Source: Pseudomonadota bacterium | Lineage (GTDB): Bacteria > Pseudomonadota > Gammaproteobacteria > Burkholderiales > Rhodocyclaceae | Length of the DNA: 7,179 bases | Assembly (NCBI GenBank): GCA_023459095.1 | Contig: JAEWVQ010000222.1 | Coordinates: forward strand, 1 to 7,179 | Direction: 5' to 3' | In this document: positions 1-6,032 of the stretch, piece by piece | Layout: every line of letters starts with the position of its first letter | Position numbering within the stretch: position 1 is the stretch's first letter | Translations under genes and position numbers: made by a program | The notes under the pieces: model-generated | Told to the model about the DNA's origin: nothing | Seen by the model: only the letters and a program-made list of their open reading frames with translations | Databases searched by the model: none

Positions 1-103
1 GCGCAGCGCCGGCGGTTACGGCCGCGACGGCCATCCGTCCGGACGGGGCGAGCGCAGCCATGGCGACCGTCGCCCGCAGGGCGATCGCGGCGCGCGCGAC
101 TGA
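1..103 (+). CDS. C-terminal end of a gene with a Gly/Arg/Asp-rich tail (partial; possibly an RNA helicase or rRNA-modifying enzyme)
   Basis: The reading frame starting at base 2 is open from the window edge to a TGA at 101-103, giving 33 residues rich in Gly, Arg, Asp and His (for example GGYGRDGHPSGRGER). Third codon positions in this frame are almost all C or G, as in the genuine genes here, and the stop lies 28 bases before a strong terminator; both support a real gene end. Tails of this kind are known on DEAD-box RNA helicases of the RhlE type and on RluB-type pseudouridine synthases, where they bind RNA without sequence specificity. That identity is inferred from composition only, because no catalytic domain is in the window. 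The gene converges on nusB. Confidence 0.55.
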   Translation, partial: RSAGGYGRDGHPSGRGERSHGDRRPQGDRGARD

Positions 104-131
104 GCTCCGGCCGCAAGCGACCGACGCAAAC

Positions 132-161
132 AAAAATCCCGCCAGATGGCGGGATTTTTTT
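132..161. terminator. Bidirectional Rho-independent terminator between convergent genes
   Basis: Arms 132-143 and 148-159 form a perfect 12-bp stem (core ATCCCGCC / GGCGGGAT) around a 4-base AGAT loop. The 3' side ends in seven T (155-161) and the 5' side begins with five A. It can therefore end the plus-strand transcript that stops at 103 and the minus-strand riboflavin/nusB transcript that stops at 208. A stem flanked by A- and T-tracts is the standard form of a two-way intrinsic terminator. Confidence 0.93.
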
Positions 162-207
162 CGTCGACGCGCCGGCAAACGCCGGGAGCGTGGGGCGTGC
201 GCCGCGC

Positions 208-669
208 TCAGCCTTTCTTCGCGCGCGCGGCCTCGACCTCTTCGGGGCGCAGTTGCGCGGCGATCTTGTCGAGCACGCCGTTGACGAAGCGATGGCCGTC
301 GGTGCCGCCATAACCCTTGGCGAGTTCGATGGCCTCGTTGATCACCACGCGATACGGGGTTTCGAGGTGGTGGCGCAGCTCGTGGCTGGCGAGCAGCAGG
401 ATCGCGCGCTCGATCGGCGACAGCTCATGCACCGCGCGGTGGATGAAGGGTGCGAAGCCGTCCTGCAGGCTGTCGATGTTGTCGATCGTGCCGCGCAGCA
501 GGGTGACGAAGAACTCGCGGTCGGCCTTGTCGAAGCCCTCGGCCTCGGCCTCGATGTGCTTCTCGACCACCGATACCGAGTTGCCCGACAGCAGCCACTG
601 GTAGACGCCCTGCAGGGCGAGTTCGCGGGCGCGGCGGCGCGCCATCTTTCCGCCGTTAGGAGTGTTCAT
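208..669 (-). CDS. nusB: Transcription antitermination factor NusB
   Basis: 153 aa, about normal length for NusB. NusB pairs with NusE (ribosomal protein S10) and binds boxA RNA, so that RNA polymerase reads through rRNA operons without premature termination. Visible family features are the basic N-terminal helix with ARELALQGVYQWLLSG (residues 14-29), DREFFVTLLRG (50-60), ERAILLLASHEL (87-98), and the C-terminal block VVINEAIELAKGYGG followed by HRFVNGVLDKIA (108-137). The ATG at 669-667 shares ATGA with the ribH stop, and a GAAGG Shine-Dalgarno (681-677) lies inside ribH, so translation is probably coupled. It is the last gene of the operon, with a terminator about 46 bases downstream. A ribH-nusB pairing is common in bacteria. 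The N-terminal arginine-rich form resembles betaproteobacterial NusB. Confidence 0.96.
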   Translation of the reverse strand: MNTPNGGKMARRRARELALQGVYQWLLSGNSVSVVEKHIEAEAEGFDKADREFFVTLLRGTIDNIDSLQDGFAPFIHRAVHELSPIERAILLLASHELRHHLETPYRVVINEAIELAKGYGGTDGHRFVNGVLDKIAAQLRPEEVEAARAKKG

Positions 670-1136
670 TGCAGTGCCTTCAGCAGCTTGGCCATCTCGA
701 CCGCGGCGCGCGCGCAGTCGCTGCCCTTTTCCTGCATGCGGGCGAGCGCCTGGTCGTCGTCCTCGGTGGTGAGTACGCCGTTGGCGATGGGAATGCCGGC
801 ATCGAGGCCGACGCGGGTGATGCCGGCGCCCATCTCGTTCGAGACCAGCTCGAAGTGATAGGTTTCGCCGCGGATCACCGCGCCGAGCGCGACCAGCGCG
901 TCGTAGCGGCCGCTGGCCGCCATCTTCTGCAGCACCAGCGGGATTTCCAGCGCGCCGGGCACGGTGGCGATGCGGATGTCGGCGGTGGCGACGCCGAGGC
1001 GCTGCAGCTCTTCGGTGCACGCGGCGAGCAGGCCTTCGCACACGTCCTGGTTGAAGCGGGCCATGACGACGCCGACGCGCAGGCCGTGGCCGTCGAGGTC
1101 GATGTCGAATTCGGGAATGTTGTCGTAACGGGCCAT
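666..1136 (-). CDS. ribH: 6,7-dimethyl-8-ribityllumazine synthase
   Basis: 156 aa. It condenses 5-amino-6-ribitylaminouracil with 3,4-dihydroxy-2-butanone 4-phosphate (made by the upstream ribB-type gene) to give 6,7-dimethyl-8-ribityllumazine, the penultimate riboflavin intermediate, in the cytoplasm. Family motifs are all present: ARFN (26-29), the VPGALEIP substrate loop (59-66), GAVIRGETYHFE (85-96) with the catalytic-type His94, PIANGVLTT (116-124), and Arg133, equivalent to the phosphate-binding arginine. Enzymes of this family assemble as pentamers or 60-mer shells; which applies here cannot be read from the sequence. The start lies 42 bases after the ribBX stop and has no clear Shine-Dalgarno. 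Its TGA overlaps the nusB ATG by 4 bp. Confidence 0.97.
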   Translation of the reverse strand: MARYDNIPEFDIDLDGHGLRVGVVMARFNQDVCEGLLAACTEELQRLGVATADIRIATVPGALEIPLVLQKMAASGRYDALVALGAVIRGETYHFELVSNEMGAGITRVGLDAGIPIANGVLTTEDDDQALARMQEKGSDCARAAVEMAKLLKALQ

Positions 1137-1178
1137 GGTGGTCTTGGTTGGGGTGTGGAGTGCGGCGGCGCGGGGCGT

Positions 1179-2267
1179 TCAGCCCTTGTCGACGAAGCCG
1201 GTGATTTCGAGGCCGAAGCCGGCCATGCTCGGGATCTTGCGCGGGTTCGACAGCAGCCGCATCTTGCCGACCTTGAGCGCGCGCAGGATCTGTGCGCCGA
1301 CGCCGAACAGGCGGGCGTCCCACTTCGCCGGGCGGTCGTTGTTGCCGGTGAGGGTGGCGAGCAGTTCGCGGCCCGACTGCGGGCGGTAGAGCAGGACGAC
1401 GACGCCGGCTTCGGCGGCGGCGATCGCGGCGAGCGAGTCGTTGATGCCGAAGCTGTGGCGGCCGCTCTGCGGGTCGAGGAAGTCGACCACCGAGATCGGC
1501 TCATGGACGCGCACCAGGGTCTCGCGCTCGGCGCTGATGTTGCCGCGGCTGAGCGCGAAATGGACGTCGCCCGAGGTCTTGTCCTCGAACGCCGACAGGC
1601 GGAAGCGGCCCTGCGGCGTGTCGACGTCCTTCTCCGCGACCTGCTCGACCAGATGCTCGGTGGCGGCGCGGTATTCGATCAGGTCGCGGATCGCGCCGAT
1701 CTTCAGGCCGTGCTCCTTGCCGAACTCGACGAGGTCGGGCAGCCGCGCCATGGTGCCGTCGTCCTTGAGGATCTCGCAGATCACCGAGGCCGGTTCCAGC
1801 CCGGCGAGGTGGGCGAGGTCGCAGCCGGCTTCGGTGTGGCCGGCGCGGATCAGCACGCCGCCCTTCTGCGCGGTGAGCGGAAAGATGTGGCCGGGCATCA
1901 CGATGTCGTCGGGGCGGGCGTTGCGCGCCACCGCGACCTGCACGGTGCGGGCGCGGTCGTGCGCGGAGATGCCGGTGGTGACGCCGGTGGCGGCCTCGAT
2001 CGACACCGTGAACGCGGTGCCGTGCGGGGTGCGGTTGTCGCGCACCATCTGCTGCAGGCCGAGCTGGCGGCAGCGTTCCTCGGTGAGCGTCAGGCAGATC
2101 AGGCCGCGGCCGAACTTGGCCATGAAGTTGATCGCTTCCGGGGTGACGAATTCGGCCGCCATGACGAGGTCGCCCTCGTTCTCGCGGTCTTCCTCATCGA
2201 CGAGGATGACCATCTTGCCGGCGCGGATGTCGTCGATGATGTCGGTGATCGGAGCGAGTGCGCTCAT
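1179..2267 (-). CDS. ribBA: 3,4-dihydroxy-2-butanone-4-phosphate synthase fused to a degenerate GTP cyclohydrolase II-like domain (RibBX type)
   Basis: 362 aa, two domains. Residues 1 to about 205 are DHBP synthase (RibB), which converts ribulose 5-phosphate to 3,4-dihydroxy-2-butanone 4-phosphate and formate. The acidic metal loop DEEDRENEGD (24-33), DNRTPHGTAF (77-86) and RAGHTEAGCDLA (141-152) are intact. Residues 216-362 align in outline with GTP cyclohydrolase II (RVH at 253-255), but the zinc-ligand motif normally read as CxxGD...RCDCG is replaced by a stretch ending SGRHSFGIND (268-277). There is no cysteine anywhere after residue 164, and the YLRQEGRGIGL motif reads YRPQSGRELL (294-303). 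The second activity is therefore probably lost, as in the RibBX class described in Proteobacteria. Automatic pipelines usually label this ribBA. The ATG overlaps the ribE TGA, and AAGGA lies 6 bases upstream, which fixes the start. Confidence 0.94.
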   Translation of the reverse strand: MSALAPITDIIDDIRAGKMVILVDEEDRENEGDLVMAAEFVTPEAINFMAKFGRGLICLTLTEERCRQLGLQQMVRDNRTPHGTAFTVSIEAATGVTTGISAHDRARTVQVAVARNARPDDIVMPGHIFPLTAQKGGVLIRAGHTEAGCDLAHLAGLEPASVICEILKDDGTMARLPDLVEFGKEHGLKIGAIRDLIEYRAATEHLVEQVAEKDVDTPQGRFRLSAFEDKTSGDVHFALSRGNISAERETLVRVHEPISVVDFLDPQSGRHSFGINDSLAAIAAAEAGVVVLLYRPQSGRELLATLTGNNDRPAKWDARLFGVGAQILRALKVGKMRLLSNPRKIPSMAGFGLEITGFVDKG

Positions 2268-2878
2268 GCCAATTCCTTGCCTTGTTCTTCGCGCCACGCG
2301 GCCATGCGCTCGACGTAGCGCGCGATGAGATCGATTTCGAGATTCACCGGGCTGCCGGCCTGCAGATGCTTGAGCGTGGTGACGGCGACCGTGTGCGGAA
2401 TGAGGTTGATCGAGAAGTCGCGGTGTTCGACGCGGTTCACCGTGAGGCTGACGCCATTGACCGTGATCGAGCCCTTTTTCGCGATGTAGCCGGCGAGGTT
2501 CTCCGGCGCGCGGATCACCAGCTCATGGCTTTCGCCCACGGGCGCGAAGCGGCGCACCTCGCCCACGCCATCGACGTGGCCGGTGACGAGGTGGCCGCCG
2601 AGGCGGTCGGCGAGGCGCAGCGCCTTCTCCAGGTTGAGCTCGGCGCCGACGCGGTCGAGGCCGACGGTGCAGTTGAGGGTCTCGCGCGAGACGTCGAAGC
2701 GCACGCGCGGCGCGTCGAGCGCGATCACGGTGAGGCACACGCCGTTGTTGGCGATGCTGTCGCCGAGCTGCACGTCGCCGAGGTCGAGCGTGCCGGTATC
2801 GACGGTCAGGCGCACGCCGTCGGCGAGCGCTTCGAGGTGTTCAATGCGGCCCACGGCCGCGACGATGCCGGAAAACAT
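2264..2878 (-). CDS. ribE: Riboflavin synthase, alpha subunit
   Basis: 204 aa, a usual length. It dismutates two molecules of 6,7-dimethyl-8-ribityllumazine into riboflavin and 5-amino-6-ribitylaminouracil, the last step of riboflavin synthesis. The two internally repeated lumazine-binding domains are visible: the first from MFSGIV (1-6) with GVCLTV (46-51), the second after GGHLVTGHVDGVG (94-106) with GVSLTV (142-147). Cys48 and the second-domain Ser145 occupy the equivalent repeat positions. The start at 2878 is chosen because the family begins MF(T/S)GI; an in-frame TTG at 2920 would add 14 residues not expected in the family. No clear Shine-Dalgarno precedes it. It is the first gene of the riboflavin cluster here, and its stop overlaps the next start by 4 bp. 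Some organisms call this gene ribC. Confidence 0.96.
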   Translation of the reverse strand: MFSGIVAAVGRIEHLEALADGVRLTVDTGTLDLGDVQLGDSIANNGVCLTVIALDAPRVRFDVSRETLNCTVGLDRVGAELNLEKALRLADRLGGHLVTGHVDGVGEVRRFAPVGESHELVIRAPENLAGYIAKKGSITVNGVSLTVNRVEHRDFSINLIPHTVAVTTLKHLQAGSPVNLEIDLIARYVERMAAWREEQGKELA

Positions 2879-2908
2879 GAAGTAACCGAGGCAAAAGGGG
2901 AAGCTGCG

Positions 2909-2937
2909 ATTGTAGGCCAAAAGACCGCCCAGCAGGA
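2909..2937 (-). promoter_or_regulatory. Candidate promoter for the ribE-ribBX-ribH-nusB operon
   Basis: Read on the minus strand, TACAAT (2914-2909, 5 of 6 matches to the sigma-70 -10 box) lies 30 bases before the ribE ATG. The region 17 bases further upstream (TCCTGC, 2937-2932) is a poor -35 match, so the call rests on the -10 box and its position in the 100-base dsbD-ribE gap. No FMN riboswitch fits in this gap. The operon could equally be read through from dsbD, since I see no terminator between them. Confidence 0.3.
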
Positions 2938-2978
2938 CCGGCCGGCCGCCGCCGCGCGGTGTTCGTCGCCGCCGCCGT

Positions 2979-4805
2979 TTACCCGCCGAGGGCGCGGTCG
3001 AGCACCGCGGCGAACGGCTCGGCCTTCATGAAGCCGACCACGCGCAGGCCGCCGCGCTCCGCGCCCCGCGCGTCGAAGAAGATCGTGCCGGGCGGGCCGA
3101 ACAGGCCGAAGCGCTTGAGCAGCGCCTTGTCGTCCGCGCTGTTGGCGGTGACGTCGGCCTTGAGCAGGATCATCTGCCCCATGCGCGCGGCCACCTGCGG
3201 ATCGGTGAAGGTGAAGCGCTCCATTTCCTTGCACGACACGCACCAGTCGGCATAGAAGTCGAGCATCACCGGACGGTCGGCGGCGGCGAGGCGGGCGTCG
3301 AGCTCGGCCACCGAAGCCACCTTGTCGAAGCGCGGGGCGCTCGCCGGTGCCGAGGCCTCGGCGCGCAGCACGGCGAGCGGCTGCAGCGGATCGCGCGAGC
3401 CGGCGAGGGCGCCGATCAACATCGCCGCACCGCCGATCAGCAGCACCACGCCCGCGCCCTTCCAGAAGCGCTGCCAGCCCTTGGCCTGCGGCGGCAGCGG
3501 GTCGAGGGCGTGCAGGAAGATCGCCGAGAACAGCAGCAGCGCGGCCCACGCCAGCATCACCACGAGCGGCGGCAGCACCGGGGTCAGCATCCACACCGCG
3601 ACCGCGAGCAGCAGCACGCCGAAGGCCTTCTTCACGCCTTCCATCCACGGCCCGACGCGCGGCAGGATGGAGCGCGTCGCCAGCCCCACGAGCAGCAGCG
3701 GCGCGCCCATGCCCAGCGCCATCACGAACAGCGCCCAGCCGCCGAGCACGGCGTCGCCGGTCTGCGCGATGTAGAGCAGGGCGCCGGCGAGCGGCGCGGC
3801 CACGCACGGGCCGACGATGAGCGCGGAGAGCACGCCCATCGCCGCGACCCCGCCGAGGTGGCCGCCCTTGTTGTGGTTGGCGGTGTCGGCGAGCCGGCTC
3901 TGCAGCGCGGTGGGCAGCTGCAGCTCGTAGAAGCCGAACATCGACAGCGACAGCACCACGAACAGCAGCGCGAACGCCGACAGCACCCACACGTTCTGCA
4001 GCGCCGCCGACAGCAGCGTGCCGGTGAGGCCGGCGGCGACGCCGGCGGCGGCGTAGGTCACCGCCATGCCCAGCACGTAGACCAGCGACAGCATGAAGGC
4101 GCGACCGCGCGTCATGTGCTGGCCGCCGCCGACGATGATGCCGGACAGGATGGGGATCATCGGAAAGGTGCAGGGCGTGAACGCCAGCAGCAGGCCGAAG
4201 CCGAAGAAGGTGGCGAGCACCAGCGGCGTGCCGGCGTCGCGCAGCAGGCCGGCGATGCGCCCGCTCTCGTCGAAGGCGCCCGCATCGGCCGGGGCGCCGC
4301 CTGTGCTGTCGGCGCCGGCGCTGTTCGCCGCCGGCGCGGCACCGAGCGCGCGGTCGAGCAGGCTGCCGCCGCTGCCCGGCGTGGCGGTGAGGTCGATGTC
4401 GGCGTACTGCTGCGTGGGCGGGTAGCACACGCCGCCGTCCCAGCAGCCCTGGCTGCTCACTTCGAGGCGGAAGCGGCTCAGTTCGGGCGGCGCGGTCACC
4501 GGCAGCAGGATGCGCAGCTCGCCGCGGTGGGTCTCGACCTTGCCGAAGAACTCGTCGTCGTGGATCGGCCCCGGCGGCTTCTCCGGTGCGCCCAGCTTCA
4601 CGCTGTCGGGATCGGCGTAGAAGCGGAACTTGTTGCCGTACAGGTAGTAGTCGGGCGCGACCGCGAACACCACCTCCACGGTCTGCGCGTCGAGCGCCTG
4701 CGCGCGCATGGCGAAGGCCTTCTCCGGGGCAATGGGTTCGGCGGCGTGCGCGGGCAGGGCGAAGAAGCTCGCGAGGAGCGCGAGCAGGATCAGCAGGCGG
4801 TGCAT
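2979..4805 (-). CDS. dsbD: Protein-disulfide reductase DsbD (thiol:disulfide interchange protein)
   Basis: 608 aa from the chosen start. DsbD moves electrons from cytoplasmic thioredoxin across the inner membrane to periplasmic reductases that serve disulfide isomerisation and cytochrome c maturation. All three modules and cysteine pairs are present: a signal peptide (1-21, hydrophobic core LLILLALLASFFAL, AHA cleavage site); the periplasmic N-terminal domain with CWDGGVCYPP (Cys121/Cys127); about eight membrane segments from about 196 to 468 with Cys212 in FTPCTFPMIP and Cys334 in GPCVAAPLAG; and a C-terminal thioredoxin-like domain with WCVSCK (Cys522/Cys525). The start at 4805 gives a compact signal peptide. 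In-frame ATGs at 4859 and 4865 would add a proline-rich extension of 18 or 20 residues, and none of the three has a good Shine-Dalgarno, so the exact start is uncertain. cutA lies immediately upstream on the same strand. Confidence 0.95.
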   Translation of the reverse strand: MHRLLILLALLASFFALPAHAAEPIAPEKAFAMRAQALDAQTVEVVFAVAPDYYLYGNKFRFYADPDSVKLGAPEKPPGPIHDDEFFGKVETHRGELRILLPVTAPPELSRFRLEVSSQGCWDGGVCYPPTQQYADIDLTATPGSGGSLLDRALGAAPAANSAGADSTGGAPADAGAFDESGRIAGLLRDAGTPLVLATFFGFGLLLAFTPCTFPMIPILSGIIVGGGQHMTRGRAFMLSLVYVLGMAVTYAAAGVAAGLTGTLLSAALQNVWVLSAFALLFVVLSLSMFGFYELQLPTALQSRLADTANHNKGGHLGGVAAMGVLSALIVGPCVAAPLAGALLYIAQTGDAVLGGWALFVMALGMGAPLLLVGLATRSILPRVGPWMEGVKKAFGVLLLAVAVWMLTPVLPPLVVMLAWAALLLFSAIFLHALDPLPPQAKGWQRFWKGAGVVLLIGGAAMLIGALAGSRDPLQPLAVLRAEASAPASAPRFDKVASVAELDARLAAADRPVMLDFYADWCVSCKEMERFTFTDPQVAARMGQMILLKADVTANSADDKALLKRFGLFGPPGTIFFDARGAERGGLRVVGFMKAEPFAAVLDRALGG

Positions 4806-4870
4806 CGTGTCGTGGGCGGGGCGGGCGAAGGCTGCGGGTGGCGGGAAGGGCGGGCGCATCGGCATGCGAC

Positions 4871-5200
4871 TCAGCACGAGGTTTGCGCCGCGACCCAGTC
4901 GAGATACGCGGGCAGACCGCGCACCACAGGGACCGCGACGATTTCGGGAAGTTCGTAGGGGTGGTGGGCGCGGATCTCGGCTTCGAGCGCGGCATAGCCG
5001 TCGGCCGTGGTCTTGATCAGCAGCGGCACCTCGGTCGCGGTCTCGCGCACGCCCTGCCAGCGATACACCGAGGTGCAGGGCGCGAGGATGTTCACGCATG
5101 CGGCGCGGCCGGTGTCCACCAGCCGCTCGGCGAGCGCGCGCGCAGCCTCGGCGTCGGGCAGGGTGGTGAGCACGATGCGGATGTCGGCGCGTTCGTCCAT
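4871..5200 (-). CDS. cutA: Divalent-cation tolerance protein CutA
   Basis: 109 aa, typical for CutA1. This family forms very stable trimers with a fold like PII signalling proteins; a role in copper tolerance was proposed in E. coli, but the biochemical function is unsettled. Diagnostic blocks are present: ACVNILAP (34-41), SVYRWQG (44-50), EVPLLIKT (57-64) and HPYELPEIVAVPV (80-92). The start is supported by a GGAG Shine-Dalgarno six bases upstream of the ATG at 5200-5198. The gene ends 65 bases before the chosen dsbD start (or 5 bases if dsbD begins at 4865), so the two are probably co-transcribed. The same pairing of CutA1 with DsbD (once named CutA2) is known at the E. coli cut locus. Confidence 0.95.
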   Translation of the reverse strand: MDERADIRIVLTTLPDAEAARALAERLVDTGRAACVNILAPCTSVYRWQGVRETATEVPLLIKTTADGYAALEAEIRAHHPYELPEIVAVPVVRGLPAYLDWVAAQTSC

Positions 5201-5227
5201 GGTCGGCTCCGTGGCGCAAAAGCCGCC

Positions 5228-5233
5228 ATTGTC
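5228..5233 (-). promoter_or_regulatory. Weak candidate -10 box for cutA-dsbD
   Basis: On the minus strand GACAAT (5233-5228) matches the sigma-70 -10 consensus at 4 of 6 positions and lies 27 bases before the cutA ATG, inside the 138-base divergent gap between cutA and the peptidase gene. I cannot identify a convincing -35 box upstream of it. It is listed because the divergent layout requires a promoter somewhere in this gap. Confidence 0.2.
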
Positions 5234-5298
5234 CCAGAGCCGGCGGCGGTGCGGGGCTTTGCCGCGGTGGGCACGCGCGTGCCGCCCGCCGACCGCGC

Positions 5299-5328
5299 TT
5301 GTCGGCGTGGCGGCGCGCGCGCTATCGT
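5299..5328 (+). promoter_or_regulatory. Candidate promoter for the YgjP-type peptidase gene
   Basis: TTGTCG (5299-5304) and TATCGT (5323-5328) are separated by 18 bases and each match four of six sigma-70 consensus positions. The -10-like box ends only ten bases before the ATG at 5339. The transcript would then start within a few bases of the start codon, and indeed no Shine-Dalgarno precedes that ATG. The layout resembles the one found before the Tyr leader peptide at 5901. Confidence 0.35.
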
Positions 5329-5338
5329 CGCCCCCGCC

Positions 5339-5869
5339 ATGAAACCGCAGCCTCAATCCCCGCCGCAGGACGCGCAGCCCCGCGTCGAGTTGCGTTACCT
5401 CGCCGGCTATCCGGCCGACGTGCAGGACCAGGTGCGCGCGCTGATCGCGCGCGGCGAACTCGACGCCTGGCTGGCGCGGCGCTGCCCCGGCACCCACGAC
5501 GTGCAGACCGACCGCGCGCTCTACGACTACGTCAACGAACTGCGCCAGCGCCATCTGCGCAACAGCGCGCCGCTCGCCCGTGTGCAGTACGACAGCGCCC
5601 TCCACCCGGTGCATGGCACGCTCGGCAGCAACGCCTTCGTCAGCCGCGTGCAGGGCGGCAAGTTGAAGCGCAAGAACGAGATCCGCATCGCCACGCTGTT
5701 CCGCGAGGCGCCGCCGGGCCATCTGCGCATGGTCGTGGTCCATGAGCTTGCCCACCTCAAGGTGAAGGATCACGACAAGGCCTTCTACCAGCTGTGCTGC
5801 CACATGGAGCCCGACTACCACCGCCTGGAGTTCGAGCTGCGGATGTGGCTCACCGCGCGCGAGGCTTGA
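5339..5869 (+). CDS. YgjP-like zinc metallopeptidase (DUF45/M48-type)
   Basis: 176 aa, probably a cytoplasmic protein, with no signal peptide or membrane segment. The zinc-peptidase motif HELAH (135-139) sits in VVVHELAHLKVKDHDKAFYQLCC. His135 and His139 are likely zinc ligands, Glu136 the general base, and His145 in the HDKAFY motif the likely third ligand, an arrangement characteristic of the YgjP-like/SprT-like superfamily. Before it, SRVQGGKLKRKNEIRIATLF (102-121) is another strongly conserved block of this family as I recall it from Pseudomonas homologues. The physiological substrate of the family is unknown to me, so no pathway is claimed. The gene is divergent from cutA, and its stop codon overlaps the -35 element of the promoter before the tyrS leader. 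The ATG at 5339 lacks a Shine-Dalgarno but follows a promoter-like element closely, suggesting a leaderless or near-leaderless mRNA. Confidence 0.87.
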   Translation: MKPQPQSPPQDAQPRVELRYLAGYPADVQDQVRALIARGELDAWLARRCPGTHDVQTDRALYDYVNELRQRHLRNSAPLARVQYDSALHPVHGTLGSNAFVSRVQGGKLKRKNEIRIATLFREAPPGHLRMVVVHELAHLKVKDHDKAFYQLCCHMEPDYHRLEFELRMWLTAREA

Positions 5870-5893
5870 CCTCGCCGCCCGCGCCGCTACAGT
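5866..5893 (+). promoter_or_regulatory. Promoter of the tyrosine leader-tyrS transcript
   Basis: TTGACC (5866-5871, five of six matches to the -35 consensus) and TACAGT (5888-5893, four of six matches to the -10 consensus) are 16 bases apart. The -35 box overlaps the TGA of the peptidase gene. Transcription would be expected to begin about 5899-5902, at or next to the ATG of the leader peptide at 5901, which would make the leader mRNA leaderless. The position before an amino-acid-rich short ORF strengthens the call. Confidence 0.55.
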
Positions 5894-5900
5894 GTCGGCC

Positions 5901-5966
5901 ATGCACAGCCGCCGGGCCCTTTCCCTCAACGCCTATTACTATCTGCCCCCTCTCCCGAGGCGGTAG
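5901..5966 (+). CDS. Tyrosine-rich leader peptide (21 codons) upstream of tyrS
   Basis: A 21-residue ORF from ATG 5901 to TAG 5964-5966, ending in SLNAYYYLPPLPRR. Codons 12-14 (5934-5942) are three consecutive Tyr codons, TAT TAC TAT, whereas all five Tyr codons in the downstream tyrS fragment are TAC. Tyr is scarce in this GC-rich coding, so three in a row just before a tyrosyl-tRNA synthetase gene is unlikely to be chance. The design parallels the known Phe-rich leader of E. coli pheST, where ribosome stalling on regulatory codons reports low charged tRNA. A di-proline follows (LPPLP), which may also slow the ribosome. The start sits at the predicted transcription start with no Shine-Dalgarno. 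Function is inferred from position and codon content; I do not recognise this exact peptide from a described attenuator. Confidence 0.68.
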   Translation: MHSRRALSLNAYYYLPPLPRR

Positions 5967-5998
5967 ATGCCCTGTGCATTCCGATCCGCCCGAGGCGG
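5954..5998 (+). repeat. Direct repeat CCCGAGGCGG in the tyrS leader
   Basis: The 10-mer CCCGAGGCGG occurs at 5954-5963, within the last codons of the leader peptide, and again at 5989-5998, in the loop of the following hairpin. The GGCGG of the first copy (5959-5963) can pair with CCGCC at 5986-5990, which competes with the 5981-6008 hairpin. This gives the interchangeable segments expected of an attenuator. Only the repeat and complementarity are seen; the switching is inferred. Confidence 0.5.
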
Positions 5999-6008
5999 CT
6001 CGGATCGG
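5981..6008 (+). promoter_or_regulatory. Central hairpin of the tyrS leader
   Basis: CCGATCCG (5981-5988) pairs perfectly over 8 bp with CGGATCGG (6001-6008), with a 12-base GC-rich loop. It starts 14 bases after the leader-peptide stop, so a ribosome finishing the peptide would sit close to it. No run of T follows (the next bases are TACATCTCC), so it is not an intrinsic terminator. An alternative is the tight stem 5986-5990/5994-5998 with a 3-base loop. Confidence 0.5.
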
Positions 6009-6032
6009 TACATCTCCTTCGGTGCATCCCCA

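Noticed and set aside
669..2318. 549-codon plus-strand ORF antisense to ribH and ribBX
   Set aside because: It mirrors the codons of two clearly recognisable genes, is low-complexity (Ala, Val, Gly, Asp, Arg), and matches no family I know. GC-rich genes commonly create long antisense frames.
2879..2978. FMN riboswitch before ribE
   Set aside because: The 100-base gap does not contain the conserved RFN-element segments I would expect, and it is short for that structure.
3322..3774. 150-codon plus-strand Ala/Ser-rich ORF inside dsbD
   Set aside because: Antisense shadow of the dsbD membrane and linker region, with no start signals or known motif.
3510..4958. 482-codon plus-strand ORF antisense to dsbD and the end of cutA
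   Set aside because: Composition is dominated by Arg, Gln, His, Ala and Gly, the expected shadow of membrane-protein codons. DsbD on the other strand has all its catalytic cysteines.
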